Shown here piece by piece: positions 8,135 through 16,975 of a stretch of 64,000 nucleotides of DNA; position 1 is the stretch's first letter, and every line of letters starts with the position of its first letter. Both the position numbers and the translations under genes were made by a program. Where the stretch lies: positions 165,213 through 229,212 of the forward strand of contig NZ_JASNFN010000005.1 in NCBI RefSeq assembly GCF_030731085.1, read 5' to 3'. Below the pieces are notes generated by a model. The model ran no database searches. It was not told the origin of the DNA and saw only the letters and a list, made by a program, of their open reading frames with translations. The DNA is from Blastococcus carthaginiensis (GTDB lineage Bacteria; Actinomycetota; Actinomycetes; Mycobacteriales; Geodermatophilaceae).

Positions 8135-8758
8135 CTACGTACCGGTCGGGTGCCCGGTGGCAGAAGTGCGCGAGCTCGTCGACAGGAACCGAAGGAGGTC
8201 CCGGACCCGCTCCAGGGCGGCCTCTGTCCGAAGCGTTGAGTCGAATACTCCATGCTGCAGCACCAAGCCGTCCAGCATGGCGAAGAACACCGCTTCCCAC
8301 GAACCGTCCGGATCCTCGATCCCCAGCGCCGCCAGAGTCTTGCCGATCTCCGCGAGGTAACCGTTGTAGGACTCGCGGGCGAGCGCGACGTCCACGGTTC
8401 CACGGATCCCGTTGAGGGCCAGTTCGAACTGCAGCGCCCGCCTCGACCAGACCTCCTCGTTGGGTGAGGCCAGGCCTTCGGCGAAGGTGTCGACGTCGCC
8501 CGTGACCAGACGGACGTCGTTGATGTCCTCGCCGACAGCCACGTGCAGCGCCTCGGCCAGCATCGCCTGACGCGTGCCGAAGTAGTGCCGTACCAGGCCG
8601 TGCGTAACGTCCGCCCGCGCAGCAACCGAGCGGTGGGTCACCATGTGGACCCCCTCCCTGCCTGCGATGTCGATGACAGCTCGGAGCAGGCGCTCGCGGG
8701 TGGACGGCCCGCCGCCGAGGCTGTCGTCGGCCGCTGAGGTGTTCGAACTGCGCGACAC
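8135..8758 (-). CDS. TetR/AcrR-family transcriptional regulator
   Basis: A 207-residue regulator. The TetR DNA-binding domain is near the N-terminus: TRERLLRAVIDIAGREG, then the recognition helix region SVAARADVTHGLVRHYFGT. An alpha-helical ligand domain follows. I chose the GTG at 8758 because GGAAGAAG lies just before it and the product has ordinary TetR length; an upstream extension to 8941 is arginine-rich and unlike protein. The gene is on the same strand as the aldehyde dehydrogenase-amine oxidase unit and 259 bases upstream of it, so it probably controls that unit through palindrome C. Confidence 0.88.
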   Translation of the reverse strand: MSRSSNTSAADDSLGGGPSTRERLLRAVIDIAGREGVHMVTHRSVAARADVTHGLVRHYFGTRQAMLAEALHVAVGEDINDVRLVTGDVDTFAEGLASPNEEVWSRRALQFELALNGIRGTVDVALARESYNGYLAEIGKTLAALGIEDPDGSWEAVFFAMLDGLVLQHGVFDSTLRTEAALERVRDLLRFLSTSSRTSATGHPTGT

Positions 8759-9122
8759 GAGCTTCTTCCGTCGAGATGGGGATGTCCGGGCGGAACCGGA
8801 TAGTTCAGCCGAGCCTGCCAGGTGGACGCCCTCGGGGCCACGGCGGCCTCGCCTCGGGCTAGGACGGCATCGCTGCTGCGGCTCCGGACGGGATCGCGCC
8901 GGTCCGGTCGGCATAGAGGATCCGCGGGCTCGATTCGCCACCTCGGCCCATGTACTCGTCGAGCGAGGTCTCCTCGGAGCTGGCGCAGTGGGAGCAGGGT
9001 CCCGGGCTGTGCCCCGGCCGTCTACCGTCGCCGACGTCGCCTGTTCGGTCCTTCTGCCTGGTGGAGCGGAAGGCTCCGAACAGCATCGCCGGGCGCTCGG
9101 CGACGCTGGTCGCGCTGACCGG
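8759..9122. other. Gene-free spacer between ribBA and the TetR gene
   Basis: No supported gene. The 364 bases hold the promoter of the leftward TetR gene and the end of the leftward ribBA operon. A half-site GGTCCGGT occurs near 8900 but lacks the second arm. Open frames here show no family resemblance. Confidence 0.5.
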
Positions 9123-10442
9123 CTACGTGATGGCGGCAGACATTTTCTCGGGGGTTGCGGCCCCTTGCTCCACCACCTTGCCGCCGGCGCCCGACCCAGC
9201 GGGACGGTCAGCCCCCGTCCCGGCGGGGAGGGCGTGCCCCATCCGGTCGCGCTTGGTCCGGAGGTAACGCACGTTGTGCGGGTTCTCGCGCACCGGTGCG
9301 GCTACGCGGCCGACGACGACGATGCCGTGACCGGCCAGCCCGCCGTACTTCGCCGGGTTGTTGGTGATGAGCCGTACGCGGGTGACTCCCAGATCGCTCA
9401 GGATCTGGGCGCCCACTCCGTAGTCCCGGGAGTCCACGGGCAGGCCTTGAGCGGTGTTCGCGTCGACCGTGTCGAGCCCCTGCTCCTGCAGCGCATAGGC
9501 ACGGATCTTGTGACCGAGCCCGATGCCACGCCCCTCATGACCCCGGAGGTAGACCACAGCACCGCACCCCTCGGCCGCGATCGCGGCCAGTGCCGCCTCC
9601 AGTTGGCCGCCGCAGTCGCAGCGGAGCGAGCCCAGGATGTCGCCGGTCAGGCACTCCGAGTGGACGCGGACCAAGGCCCCTTCGTGGGTTCGGGCGGCAC
9701 CGGCGACGTCACCCATGACGAGCGCCAGGTGTTCGGTGCCGTCGACGGTGTTGCGGTAGGCAAGTGCACGGAACGAGCCGAACTCGGTGGGCATCTGCGC
9801 GGCCCCGACCAACTCGACCATGCGTTCCGTCGCTCGTCGATGCCGCACCAGGTCCGCGATGGCCAGGACGGGTAGCCCGTGGTCGGACGCGAAGCGATGC
9901 AGCGAGGCTCCCCGACGCATCGATCCGTCCTCGTCGACGATCTCCCCGATCACCGCAACACCCGACAACCCCGCCATCCGGGCCAGGTCCACGGCGGCCT
10001 CGGTGTGCCCGGCCCGCGCGAGCACGCCGCCCGCTCGAGCCACCAGGGGGAAGACGTGCCCGGGACGCCGCAGATGGTCCGGCCGCGTGCCCTCTGCGGT
10101 CAGTGCGCGCACCGTGGTCGCCCGGTCGGCGGCGCTGACACCCGTGCCCGTGTCGACGTGGTCCACGGTGACCGTGAAAGCCGTGCCGTGTGCGTCGGTG
10201 TTGTCCGACACCATCTGCGGCAGCCGCAGAGCCTCGGCCCGCTCTGCAGGCATCGGCGCACAGACGATGCCGGTCGTGTGCCGGACGAGGAAAGCCATCT
10301 GGTCATCTCGGATCAGTTCGGCAGCCATGACCAGGTCACCCTCGTCCTCCCGGTCGCTGTCATCGACGACGATGACCATCCGGCCGTCAGCGAGAGCCGC
10401 AACGGCGTGCTGCACCGCCTCGGCCGACAGCCACGGGTTCAC
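9123..10442 (-). CDS. ribBA: Bifunctional 3,4-dihydroxy-2-butanone-4-phosphate synthase / GTP cyclohydrolase II
   Basis: A 439-residue RibBA. The N-terminal RibB half has the metal and substrate loop DDSDREDEGDLVMAAE and SDNTDAHGTAFTV. The C-terminal RibA half has the zinc cysteines in HSECLTGDILGSLRCDCGG, RGHEGRGIG and DYGVGAQIL. A non-conserved tail of roughly 40 residues follows. It makes both precursors of riboflavin. Its GTG start overlaps the stop of the flavin reductase gene (GTGA at 10439-10442), so the two are translationally coupled. It is therefore part of the flavin monooxygenase operon, not of a general rib cluster, and probably boosts FMN/FAD supply for that system. Confidence 0.95.
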   Translation of the reverse strand: MNPWLSAEAVQHAVAALADGRMVIVVDDSDREDEGDLVMAAELIRDDQMAFLVRHTTGIVCAPMPAERAEALRLPQMVSDNTDAHGTAFTVTVDHVDTGTGVSAADRATTVRALTAEGTRPDHLRRPGHVFPLVARAGGVLARAGHTEAAVDLARMAGLSGVAVIGEIVDEDGSMRRGASLHRFASDHGLPVLAIADLVRHRRATERMVELVGAAQMPTEFGSFRALAYRNTVDGTEHLALVMGDVAGAARTHEGALVRVHSECLTGDILGSLRCDCGGQLEAALAAIAAEGCGAVVYLRGHEGRGIGLGHKIRAYALQEQGLDTVDANTAQGLPVDSRDYGVGAQILSDLGVTRVRLITNNPAKYGGLAGHGIVVVGRVAAPVRENPHNVRYLRTKRDRMGHALPAGTGADRPAGSGAGGKVVEQGAATPEKMSAAIT

Positions 10443-10945
10443 GAGACCGCGTCCAGGACCGCGTGGGTGCCGAAGGCCCGTCCGTGATAGGTGAGCGGCT
10501 CACCGGCGGCAGTCTCGGCCACCGCGACATTCCCGAGGACGACGACGTGGTCCCCGCCGTCCACCATCTCGGCGACGGTGCACGCCAGCCAGCCCGGGGC
10601 TCCGGGCAGACGGGGCACACCGTGGTCGACGTTCCAACGCATCCCGTTGAACTTGCCCGGTCCGCCCTTCTTGGCGAAGGCCAGCGCCACCGACGACTGC
10701 GTCGCCCCGAGGATGTTGATGCCGAACCTGCCCGCCTGCCGGATGAGGGCGAGCAGACCGGAATTGCGATCCAAGGACACCAGGACCATGGGCGGGTCCA
10801 TGGACAGGGAGGTGAAGGCACTCACGGTCGATCCGTGCGGGAGTCCGTCGGCCATCGAGGTCACGACCGACACCGGCGTCGCCACGCCGGCCATCACCTC
10901 GCGGAACGTGGTCTGCAGGCCCTCATCCGCCGGTAGGAAGCGCAT
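10439..10945 (-). CDS. NAD(P)H:flavin reductase, HpaC/flavin-reductase-like domain
   Basis: A protein of about 168 residues with the flavin-reductase-like fold of reductase partners in two-component monooxygenases: GVATPVSVVTSMADG, STVSAFTSLSMDPPMVLVS, GRFGINILGA and DHVVVLGNV are all typical flavin-binding parts. It would supply reduced FMN or FAD to the neighbouring monooxygenase. The start is uncertain: ATG 10945 gives the usual N-terminus and lies behind GGGAGGAGAGAGGAC, while ATG 10990 overlaps the stop of the upstream gene as ATGA and would add 15 residues. Confidence 0.9.
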   Translation of the reverse strand: MRFLPADEGLQTTFREVMAGVATPVSVVTSMADGLPHGSTVSAFTSLSMDPPMVLVSLDRNSGLLALIRQAGRFGINILGATQSSVALAFAKKGGPGKFNGMRWNVDHGVPRLPGAPGWLACTVAEMVDGGDHVVVLGNVAVAETAAGEPLTYHGRAFGTHAVLDAVS

Positions 10946-10986
10946 GTCGTCCTCTCTCCTCCCTGGTACCGAACGCAGACGGGCGC

Positions 10987-12147
10987 TCATCGGAACGCCG
11001 GCACGGTCGCCGGCTGGCCCATGAAGACAGCCCCGGCGGCGTCGTACATCGCCGGGCTGAGGAAGGCGTGCTCCTGCGGCACCAGCGCGTCACCGAGAAG
11101 GGCCGGCAACGGGTGGTCCCGGTAGATGGCGGCGGTGCCCGAGAGGGAGACGATCTTGTGGACGACGTCCGCGGAGACCCGAGCCAGGTGGGCGGCGGAG
11201 AGCCGCAGATGTGCGTTCTGCCCGTCACTGACCAGGCCACCGCCGACCAACGTCTCCCAGGCCTCATCGGCGGCCTCGTAGAAGTAGGCGCGGGCCGAGC
11301 GGAGCGCGGCCTCGGCCTCGGCGATGCCGGCGCGGTAGTACGCCCGGTCGACCAGCTTCGGGGCACCGGTGATGCTGGCCCGGCCGCTGCCCACCTCCTC
11401 GGCGAAGTCGAGGGCGGCCCGGGCGACGCCGGCGGAGACGACGGAGAGGGACTGAGCTGCGTAGGTGATTGCGGGATAGCGGTAGAGCGGCTCGTCGACG
11501 ACAGACTCCCCACCGCGGATGAACGTCCATTCCCGGTCCACCTCGACGTCCCGGGCGACCAGGTCGAACGAACCGGTCCCCTGCATGCCGACGACGTCCC
11601 ACTCCTGGATGATCTCCAAGCGGTGGGGTGGCATCAGCGCGCCACGGGGCTTCCCGGACGTCGAGTCGTCGCCGGGGATGCCGACGCAGATCGTGTCGGC
11701 AGCCATGCAGCCGCTGGCGAACTTCCAACGCCCGTTGACGGTGAAGCCGCGCTCGGTCGGGGTCGCCTGCCCGATCGGGAACAGCGCGCCGGCGAAGACC
11801 ACATCGGGACCGTCGGCGTACAGCTCGGCCTGGCTCTCCAGCGGGAGCGAGCCAAGGTAGACCAGCTGGGAGCCGAAGCTCGCCACCCAGCCGGTCGAGC
11901 CGTCGACCGTCGAGATCCGCTCGATCGCCTTGAGGAAGTCGGCCGGAGGCATCGTCTCGCCGCCGAACTGCTCCGGCGTCGCGGCCCGGTAGAGACCGAG
12001 CTCCTTGAGCCGGCTCACGAACTCGGGGGAGACGTAACGCTGCTCGCGGAACTCGTCGCGGCGCTCGGCCAGCTCGGCGAGCACCTCGTCGAAGGTTGCG
12101 GCACTCGCCCGGCTCGCGACCTCGGGGTCATCGTGGGTCAGCGTCAT
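10987..12147 (-). CDS. Acyl-CoA-dehydrogenase-fold flavin-dependent monooxygenase (oxygenase component)
   Basis: A 386-residue protein of the acyl-CoA dehydrogenase superfamily branch that contains reduced-flavin monooxygenases (HsaA, DszC, C2 component of 4-hydroxyphenylacetate hydroxylase). Visible features are the N-terminal helical domain with ELGLYRAATPEQFGG, the middle beta domain with VNGRWKFASGCMAAD and WDVVGMQGTGSFDL, and the C-terminal helical bundle ending in LPALLGDALVPQEH. The ATG at 12147 has AAGGAG six bases ahead. It is first in an operon with flavin reductase and RibBA. Substrate is inferred to be an aromatic acid or related compound; hydroxylation of the acid from the amine/aldehyde steps is possible but not shown. 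Confidence 0.88.
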   Translation of the reverse strand: MTLTHDDPEVASRASAATFDEVLAELAERRDEFREQRYVSPEFVSRLKELGLYRAATPEQFGGETMPPADFLKAIERISTVDGSTGWVASFGSQLVYLGSLPLESQAELYADGPDVVFAGALFPIGQATPTERGFTVNGRWKFASGCMAADTICVGIPGDDSTSGKPRGALMPPHRLEIIQEWDVVGMQGTGSFDLVARDVEVDREWTFIRGGESVVDEPLYRYPAITYAAQSLSVVSAGVARAALDFAEEVGSGRASITGAPKLVDRAYYRAGIAEAEAALRSARAYFYEAADEAWETLVGGGLVSDGQNAHLRLSAAHLARVSADVVHKIVSLSGTAAIYRDHPLPALLGDALVPQEHAFLSPAMYDAAGAVFMGQPATVPAFR

Positions 12148-12320
12148 CACGGCTCCTTGGGTCTTCGTCTTCTTCGTCGGTGGGGAGGCTGCGCCAGTCA
12201 CGGTCGACGGAGCTCCTCGTCGAGCGGATGTGCTACGAACAGTGTTCGCGCTCACACCCGCCTGCTTCAAACAGTTGTTTTGGGCCAAGCGCATCGCCTA
12301 CTGCGATGGGAGGTCGACCG
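12148..12320. promoter_or_regulatory. Divergent promoter region with two related palindromes
   Basis: The 173-base spacer separates the leftward monooxygenase operon from the rightward LysR gene. It holds CGAACAGTGTTCG (12236-12248) and AAACAGTTGTTT (12269-12280). Both have the core AACAG(T)TGTT and their centres are about 32 bases apart, close to three turns of DNA. This is the expected layout for a LysR recognition site plus activation site. Confidence 0.55.
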
Positions 12321-13274
12321 TTGCATCCGCGTCCGCGCTTCACGCTCGCCCAGGTGCAGTACTTCGTCGCCGCAGCGGAAACGGGGAACATCTCGGCCGC
12401 CGCCGCCCGCCTGCACACATCCCAGTCAGGGATGTCGACGGCCATCCAGCGGCTGGAACGGGACCTCGGGTGCGATCTGTTCATCCGCAATCCCGCCCGG
12501 GGCATCACACTGACCCCGGGCGGCCACCAACTCCTACAGCGCGCCCGGGAACTGCTGCGTCAGGCCGCCGAGCTGCAGCAGGCAGGCGAGGACATGCAAG
12601 TCGGACTGGCCGGACCCCTGAGTGCCGGCTTCTTCGTCACGCTGGCGCCGTTCTACGTCCCCCAGGTCCTCCCTCGCCTCCGCGCCGCGCACCCAGGCAT
12701 GACCGTCGAGGTCCTGGAGGGTGACGGTGCGACGCTGCAGGCGGCGCTGCGGTCGGGTGCCTGCGACATCGCTCTGACGTATGGGCTCGCCATCGGTGAG
12801 GACATGACCTTCGAGCCTGTCGCTCGTGTCCGGCCGTATGCGCTGGTCTCCGCACAGCACCCCGTGGCAGGTCGGAGATCCGCCATGCTGCGGGAACTCG
12901 TGGCAGCGCCGTTGGTCATGCTGGATCTCACGGAGACGAGCCAGTTCATGATGGGCATGCTGCAGCGCGTGGATGTCGAGCCCCCGGAGATCCTGCGCAC
13001 CACCAACTTCGAGACCATGAGGGGCCTGGTTGCGGCCGGTAGCGGCTTCGCGATCCTCAACCAGCGACCCCGGTTCCCCGCGTCACGGGAGGGTGAGGTC
13101 CAGGCGGTTGCGATCACGGACGCCGAGGAGATCACGATCGGCCTGCTCAGCGTGGCGGGCGTCAGGCCGAATCGGCGCATGCAGGTGTTCACCGAGGAAT
13201 GTCGCGCGGCTGCAGCCGCTCTGACGGCGCCTCGACCGGACAGCCCTCTGCCGGGCGACAGCGCAGCACCCTGA
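12321..13274 (+). CDS. LysR-family transcriptional regulator
   Basis: A LysR-type regulator of about 317 residues. The winged helix-turn-helix is at the N-terminus (FTLAQVQYFVAAAETGNISA, then LHTSQSGMSTAIQRLERDLG), followed by a linker helix and a periplasmic-binding-like effector domain starting near VGLAGPLSAGFFVTLAP. I prefer the TTG at 12321 because GGGAGG sits seven bases before it; an in-frame ATG at 12306 without a ribosome site is the alternative. It is divergent from the monooxygenase operon and very probably regulates it through the palindromes in the shared spacer. Confidence 0.9.
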   Translation: MHPRPRFTLAQVQYFVAAAETGNISAAAARLHTSQSGMSTAIQRLERDLGCDLFIRNPARGITLTPGGHQLLQRARELLRQAAELQQAGEDMQVGLAGPLSAGFFVTLAPFYVPQVLPRLRAAHPGMTVEVLEGDGATLQAALRSGACDIALTYGLAIGEDMTFEPVARVRPYALVSAQHPVAGRRSAMLRELVAAPLVMLDLTETSQFMMGMLQRVDVEPPEILRTTNFETMRGLVAAGSGFAILNQRPRFPASREGEVQAVAITDAEEITIGLLSVAGVRPNRRMQVFTEECRAAAAALTAPRPDSPLPGDSAAP

Positions 13275-13914
13275 TGGCACTCCGGGGATGGGCCCGGAGC
13301 CCAGGGGCGCCTCTCACCGCCATCGCAAGGCGCGACGACCGCCGGCAAGGAGCGCCGCGTTCCACGGTCGAGCCGGTGGAGCTGCGACGCCGACCCGGGG
13401 CAGGCGAGCACCCGCACGAGCCTTGCCATTGAACCGCGGTGGGTATGCGACCGGCACCGTGCTTGGTCGCCTGACGACGCCGCAAGACCGGGGACAGAAG
13501 CAGCCCTCGGGTGAGCCGCCCGCCCGGGGCGTCGAAGCCAGACGCCGAATTACGTCCGCGGGCCACCCAGGTGCCGGGTCCCGGTGGTCGTGGCGCGACC
13601 GCCAAGAGGCCGGTCGGATCGCATAATCCGATGCCGGCGACCCAAAAGACCTATTTGAAGTGGACGCCTGTGACGGCGAACACTCTCGGCACCACAAGCC
13701 CAAGGGCCCTTCGCGACGCGACCGCTGCGTCCGCCTTCCGACTGCACTGAACGAATTCCGTCGCGGTACCAGTCCTGCGGCCCTGGAGCCTCGCAGGCTG
13801 CAGGCCGCGGCAAAGCAATGCTCACCCAGCCAGTGGTTCGACGACCTCGGCCACCGTGTCCTCGCCTACAGTGCCCGCCGCCGCTTCTCGATCATCGAGT
13901 TAGAAGGAGCAACC
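13275..13914. other. Gene-free stretch between the LysR gene and the TRAP transporter
   Basis: About 640 bases with no supported gene on either strand. It has a locally AT-richer patch around 13615-13680 and 13740-13775 compared with its surroundings, and would contain the LysR terminator and the TRAP operon promoter. No copy of the GGTCCGGTGrCCGGACC palindrome was found. Frames open across it give arginine-rich or proline-rich nonsense. Confidence 0.5.
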
Positions 13915-14967
13915 GTGTCCCGCTTTCGTGTGATTCTGACCAGCTTGGCCGCGTCGTCCCTCGCCCTGACTGCCTGCACCGCCGGTGCCGGTGGCAGCAG
14001 CGGCGGTGGAGACGGCGGCGGCGGAGGCGGCGATGAGCCCATCACCCTCCGCTATGCCTTCTTCGCCCCTGAGGAGTCCTTCCCAGGGCAGCAGATGGTC
14101 AAGTGGGCTGAGGAACTGGAGCAGCGCACCGACGGCCAGGTGGAGGTGGAGCTCTTCCCCGGCGGGACGCTGCTCGGCGCGGGTGACATCTATGACGGGG
14201 TGAGCAGCGGCACCGTCGACGTCGGGCTGGACCTGCCTTCGTACGACGTCGGCCGATTCCCGGTGTCCTCGGTGATCTCCGTTCCCATCGGGATGGAGAA
14301 CTCCCAGACGGCGAGTCGCGTCTTCCTCGATCTCCTCACCGAGCTGGAGCCGGAGGAGTTCGCCGACTACGAGATCATCACGGCCTTCACGACCGAGGCC
14401 GGCTACCTGCAGACCAAGGAACGGGTCGCGTCTCTCGACGACCTGGGGGGCAAGTCGATCCGAGTCCCGGGGTCGATGAACTCTCTCATCCAGGAGATGG
14501 GGGCCACACCGGTCGCGCTGCCCACCTCCGAGGTGAGTGAGGCGCTGGCCACCAACGTGGTCGAGGGCTACGTGACCTCGCGTGACCAGCTCGAGGACCT
14601 CGGCATGGCGGAGCACATCCGCTACATCACCGACTACCCGATGGGTATCGCCGCCGGGTTCGTGGCCGTGATGGACAAGGACCGGTTCGCCGAGCTGCCC
14701 GAGGACGTCCAGGAGGTCATCAGGGACCTCCGCCCGGAGATGTCGGAATGGACGGCGACCTACCACGACGAGGAGAACATCGAGTCCTCGCTGGCCTACG
14801 CCCTCGCAGAGGGCGTCGAGACCGTCGAGGTCACCGACCCGGAGGGATGGGAGAGCGCGATGGAGAGCGAAGCCGACCGCTGGGTCGCCGGCCACGCCGA
14901 CGCAGGCTTCGACCCAGCCGCGGTCCTCGCGAAGATGCGTGAGCTGGCCGGGGAGACCGCCGAGTGA
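13915..14967 (+). CDS. dctP: TRAP transporter solute-binding lipoprotein (DctP family)
   Basis: A 350-residue secreted lipoprotein. A short signal peptide ends in the lipobox LTAC (Cys21), followed by a Gly/Ser-rich spacer (residues 23-41) and a DctP domain starting at ITLRYAFFAPEES. Family marks include GQQMVKWAEELEQRTDGQ, VEVELFPGGTLLG and GLDLPSYDVGRFP; the loop DLGGKSIRVPG carries the arginine that usually contacts a carboxylate. It starts with GTG behind GAAGGAG. It delivers an organic acid to the membrane components encoded next. Ligand unknown; an acid from the neighbouring oxidation steps would fit. Confidence 0.93.
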   Translation: MSRFRVILTSLAASSLALTACTAGAGGSSGGGDGGGGGGDEPITLRYAFFAPEESFPGQQMVKWAEELEQRTDGQVEVELFPGGTLLGAGDIYDGVSSGTVDVGLDLPSYDVGRFPVSSVISVPIGMENSQTASRVFLDLLTELEPEEFADYEIITAFTTEAGYLQTKERVASLDDLGGKSIRVPGSMNSLIQEMGATPVALPTSEVSEALATNVVEGYVTSRDQLEDLGMAEHIRYITDYPMGIAAGFVAVMDKDRFAELPEDVQEVIRDLRPEMSEWTATYHDEENIESSLAYALAEGVETVEVTDPEGWESAMESEADRWVAGHADAGFDPAAVLAKMRELAGETAE

Positions 14968-15479
14968 GCGTGTTGGACCCGTTCGTCCGGGGCAGCCGGG
15001 TACTCAACCGAGGCCTGGCTGCCCTGGCCGGGGTCGCACTGATGTGCTTGATGCTCGTCCTGATCGCGGCCATCGTGCTTCGAGCGTTCGGCTCCTCGCT
15101 GGAAGGTTCGGTGGAGCTGGTCTCGATGCTCGCCGTGCCCGTCTTCGGACTCGCTCTGGGCGCTGCTCAGACAGAAGGCGCCCACGTGTCCATCGACCTC
15201 ATCTTCAAGTCCTGGCGCAAGGGCGTTCGGCGGGCCGTCGGCGCGGTCATCGCCCTTGCCTCGGCCGCACTGTTCGTGCAGATCGCCGTGAGTCTGGTCG
15301 TGTACACCCTCAACATGCGCAGCTCCGGGTCGATGACAGACGCCTTGGGCCTTCCCTTGTGGCCCACGGTGCTGACTGTGGTGGTGGGCGTCTTCGGCCT
15401 CATCGTGGCGCTGGTCGCCGACGCCGCGAAGGCATGGCTGTCCAGGACATCCGACGACCCCAGCATCAGCATCTTCTGA
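14964..15479 (+). CDS. dctQ: TRAP transporter small permease (DctQ)
   Basis: A 171-residue protein with four hydrophobic segments (about residues 19-38, 47-68, 85-106 and 127-149), as expected for the small TRAP membrane subunit. Its GTG overlaps the TGA of the binding-protein gene, so translation is coupled. The ALGAAQTEGAHVSIDLIF region is typical of DctQ. It works with the large permease encoded directly downstream. Confidence 0.9.
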   Translation: MSVLDPFVRGSRVLNRGLAALAGVALMCLMLVLIAAIVLRAFGSSLEGSVELVSMLAVPVFGLALGAAQTEGAHVSIDLIFKSWRKGVRRAVGAVIALASAALFVQIAVSLVVYTLNMRSSGSMTDALGLPLWPTVLTVVVGVFGLIVALVADAAKAWLSRTSDDPSISIF

Positions 15480-15505
15480 GTCGCGGCTTCGGACAGGAAC
15501 TGAAC

Positions 15506-16798
15506 ATGAGCCCCACTCTGCTTGCCGTCGTCGGCATCGCGGTCATGCTCGCACTGATGATGGTGCGTGTCCCGATCGCCTTCGCCATGCTCGCTACCGG
15601 GATGATCGGCGTGATCCTGGTGATCGGCCCGGAGGCATCCCTGCAACTGGTCGCGGCCGACGTCTACCGCCAGTTCTCCTCCTACACCATGGCCGTGGTG
15701 CCGCTGTTCATCCTGATGGGCTTGGTGATCTTCCACGCTGGCATCAGCAGTCGGCTCTTCGCCACCGCCTACACATGGATCGGCCACCTGCCAGGTGGCG
15801 TCGCGGCGACCACCATCCTGGCCAGCGTCGGCTTTTCGGCGGTGTCCGGCTCAAACGCCGCCGCCACCGCCACGATGGGCTCGGTAGCACTACCCGAAAT
15901 GAAGAGGTACGGGTACGACCCGGCCGTAGCGGGCGGCGCGGTCGCGATCGGTGGCACGCTCGGCGTGCTCATCCCGCCCTCGACAGCGCTGATCATCATC
16001 GCCGTCCAGTCCGAGCAGTCGATCAGCACCCTCTTCCAGGCTGCACTGTTGCCGGGCGTGCTGATCGGCCTGCTCCTGGTCGTCACCTCGGTCCTCATCT
16101 GCTGGCGCCGGCCTCAACTGGGCCCCCCCGGACCGAGGGCCGATCTCCGGACACGCCTTCGTTCGCTCGGCGGTGTCAGCGAGACCGTGATCCTGTTCGC
16201 AGTGGCACTCGGCGGAATGTTCGCGGGCTGGTTCACGCCGTCAGAGGCCGCGGCCGTCGGCGCCTTCGGCGCCATCGTGATCGGCATCGCCACTCGGTCC
16301 CTGTCGATCAAAGGCTTTCAGACCGCCGTGAGCCAGACGCTCCACACCTCCGCAATGGTCGTCCTGCTCATCGCCGGCGCCGTCGTCTTCGGCCGGTTCA
16401 TGGCCGTGACCCGGCTACCGTTCGACCTGGCCGAGTGGGCGGCCGGGCTTGCCGTGCCCCGTGTCGTGGTACTCCTCATCGTGATCACGATCTATCTGGT
16501 CGGCGGGGCGCTGATGGACGCATTGGGCTTTCTGGTCATCAGCATCCCGATCTTCTTTCCGCTCATCACCGCGCTCGGCTACGACCTGGTGTGGTTCACC
16601 ATCGTGGTCACCCTGATCACGACTTTGGGAGCGGTGACACCACCGGTGGGGGTGAACGTCTTCATCGTCTCGGGCCTCGACAAGAGCTTGAAGGTGCTCA
16701 CCGTGTTCCGCGGAGTCGCGCCATACTTCGTCGTCTACGCCGTGGCTCTCGCGGTCTGCATCCTGGTCCCCGAGGTGATCACGTTCTCGGTCGACTAG
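15506..16798 (+). CDS. dctM: TRAP transporter large permease (DctM)
   Basis: A 430-residue protein with about 12 membrane segments, the sodium-driven transport subunit of TRAP systems. Family motifs seen are VPIAFAMLATGMIG, SSYTMAVVPLFILMG, ASVGFSAVSGSNAAATATMG, GTLGVLIPPSTALII and TPSEAAAVGAFGAI. The ATG at 15506 has CAGGAAC upstream and follows dctQ by 26 bases. The operon dctP-dctQ-dctM is complete. It ends next to decayed insertion sequences. Confidence 0.95.
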   Translation: MSPTLLAVVGIAVMLALMMVRVPIAFAMLATGMIGVILVIGPEASLQLVAADVYRQFSSYTMAVVPLFILMGLVIFHAGISSRLFATAYTWIGHLPGGVAATTILASVGFSAVSGSNAAATATMGSVALPEMKRYGYDPAVAGGAVAIGGTLGVLIPPSTALIIIAVQSEQSISTLFQAALLPGVLIGLLLVVTSVLICWRRPQLGPPGPRADLRTRLRSLGGVSETVILFAVALGGMFAGWFTPSEAAAVGAFGAIVIGIATRSLSIKGFQTAVSQTLHTSAMVVLLIAGAVVFGRFMAVTRLPFDLAEWAAGLAVPRVVVLLIVITIYLVGGALMDALGFLVISIPIFFPLITALGYDLVWFTIVVTLITTLGAVTPPVGVNVFIVSGLDKSLKVLTVFRGVAPYFVVYAVALAVCILVPEVITFSVD

Positions 16799-16855
16799 AT
16801 GGGATGACGTGAACCCGTAGCTCGGATCTGACGGACCCCCGTCCTCCGGGCTACC

Positions 16856-16880
16856 GCGGCCGCTGGAGCGCTGCGGCCGC
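16856..16880. terminator. GC hairpin downstream of the TRAP operon
   Basis: Two GCGGCCGC copies separated by 9 bases can pair as an 8-bp stem about 60 bases after the dctM stop. It has no T-run. A wider inverted repeat (CTAGATGGGA at 16795-16804 and TCCCATCTAG at 16903-16912) encloses it. Terminator role is tentative. Confidence 0.35.
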
Positions 16881-16975
16881 CTCGCGACCCCAGCAGTGCC
16901 CGTCCCATCTAGATGTACTGACCGGAGACGTTGGTCGAGGACGTGTGACGACACGGTCTGATTGATCTTGTCCGG

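Noticed and set aside
8890..8910. Fourth copy of the GGTCCGG palindrome near the TetR start
   Set aside because: Only a half-site (GGTCCGGT) is present; the second arm does not match.
12945..13010. Possible frameshift within the LysR effector domain
   Set aside because: The frame is continuous through the whole gene and the length is normal.
13660..13914. Upstream in-frame extension of the DctP gene
   Set aside because: It would bury the lipoprotein signal peptide; the GTG at 13915 has a strong GAAGGAG site.
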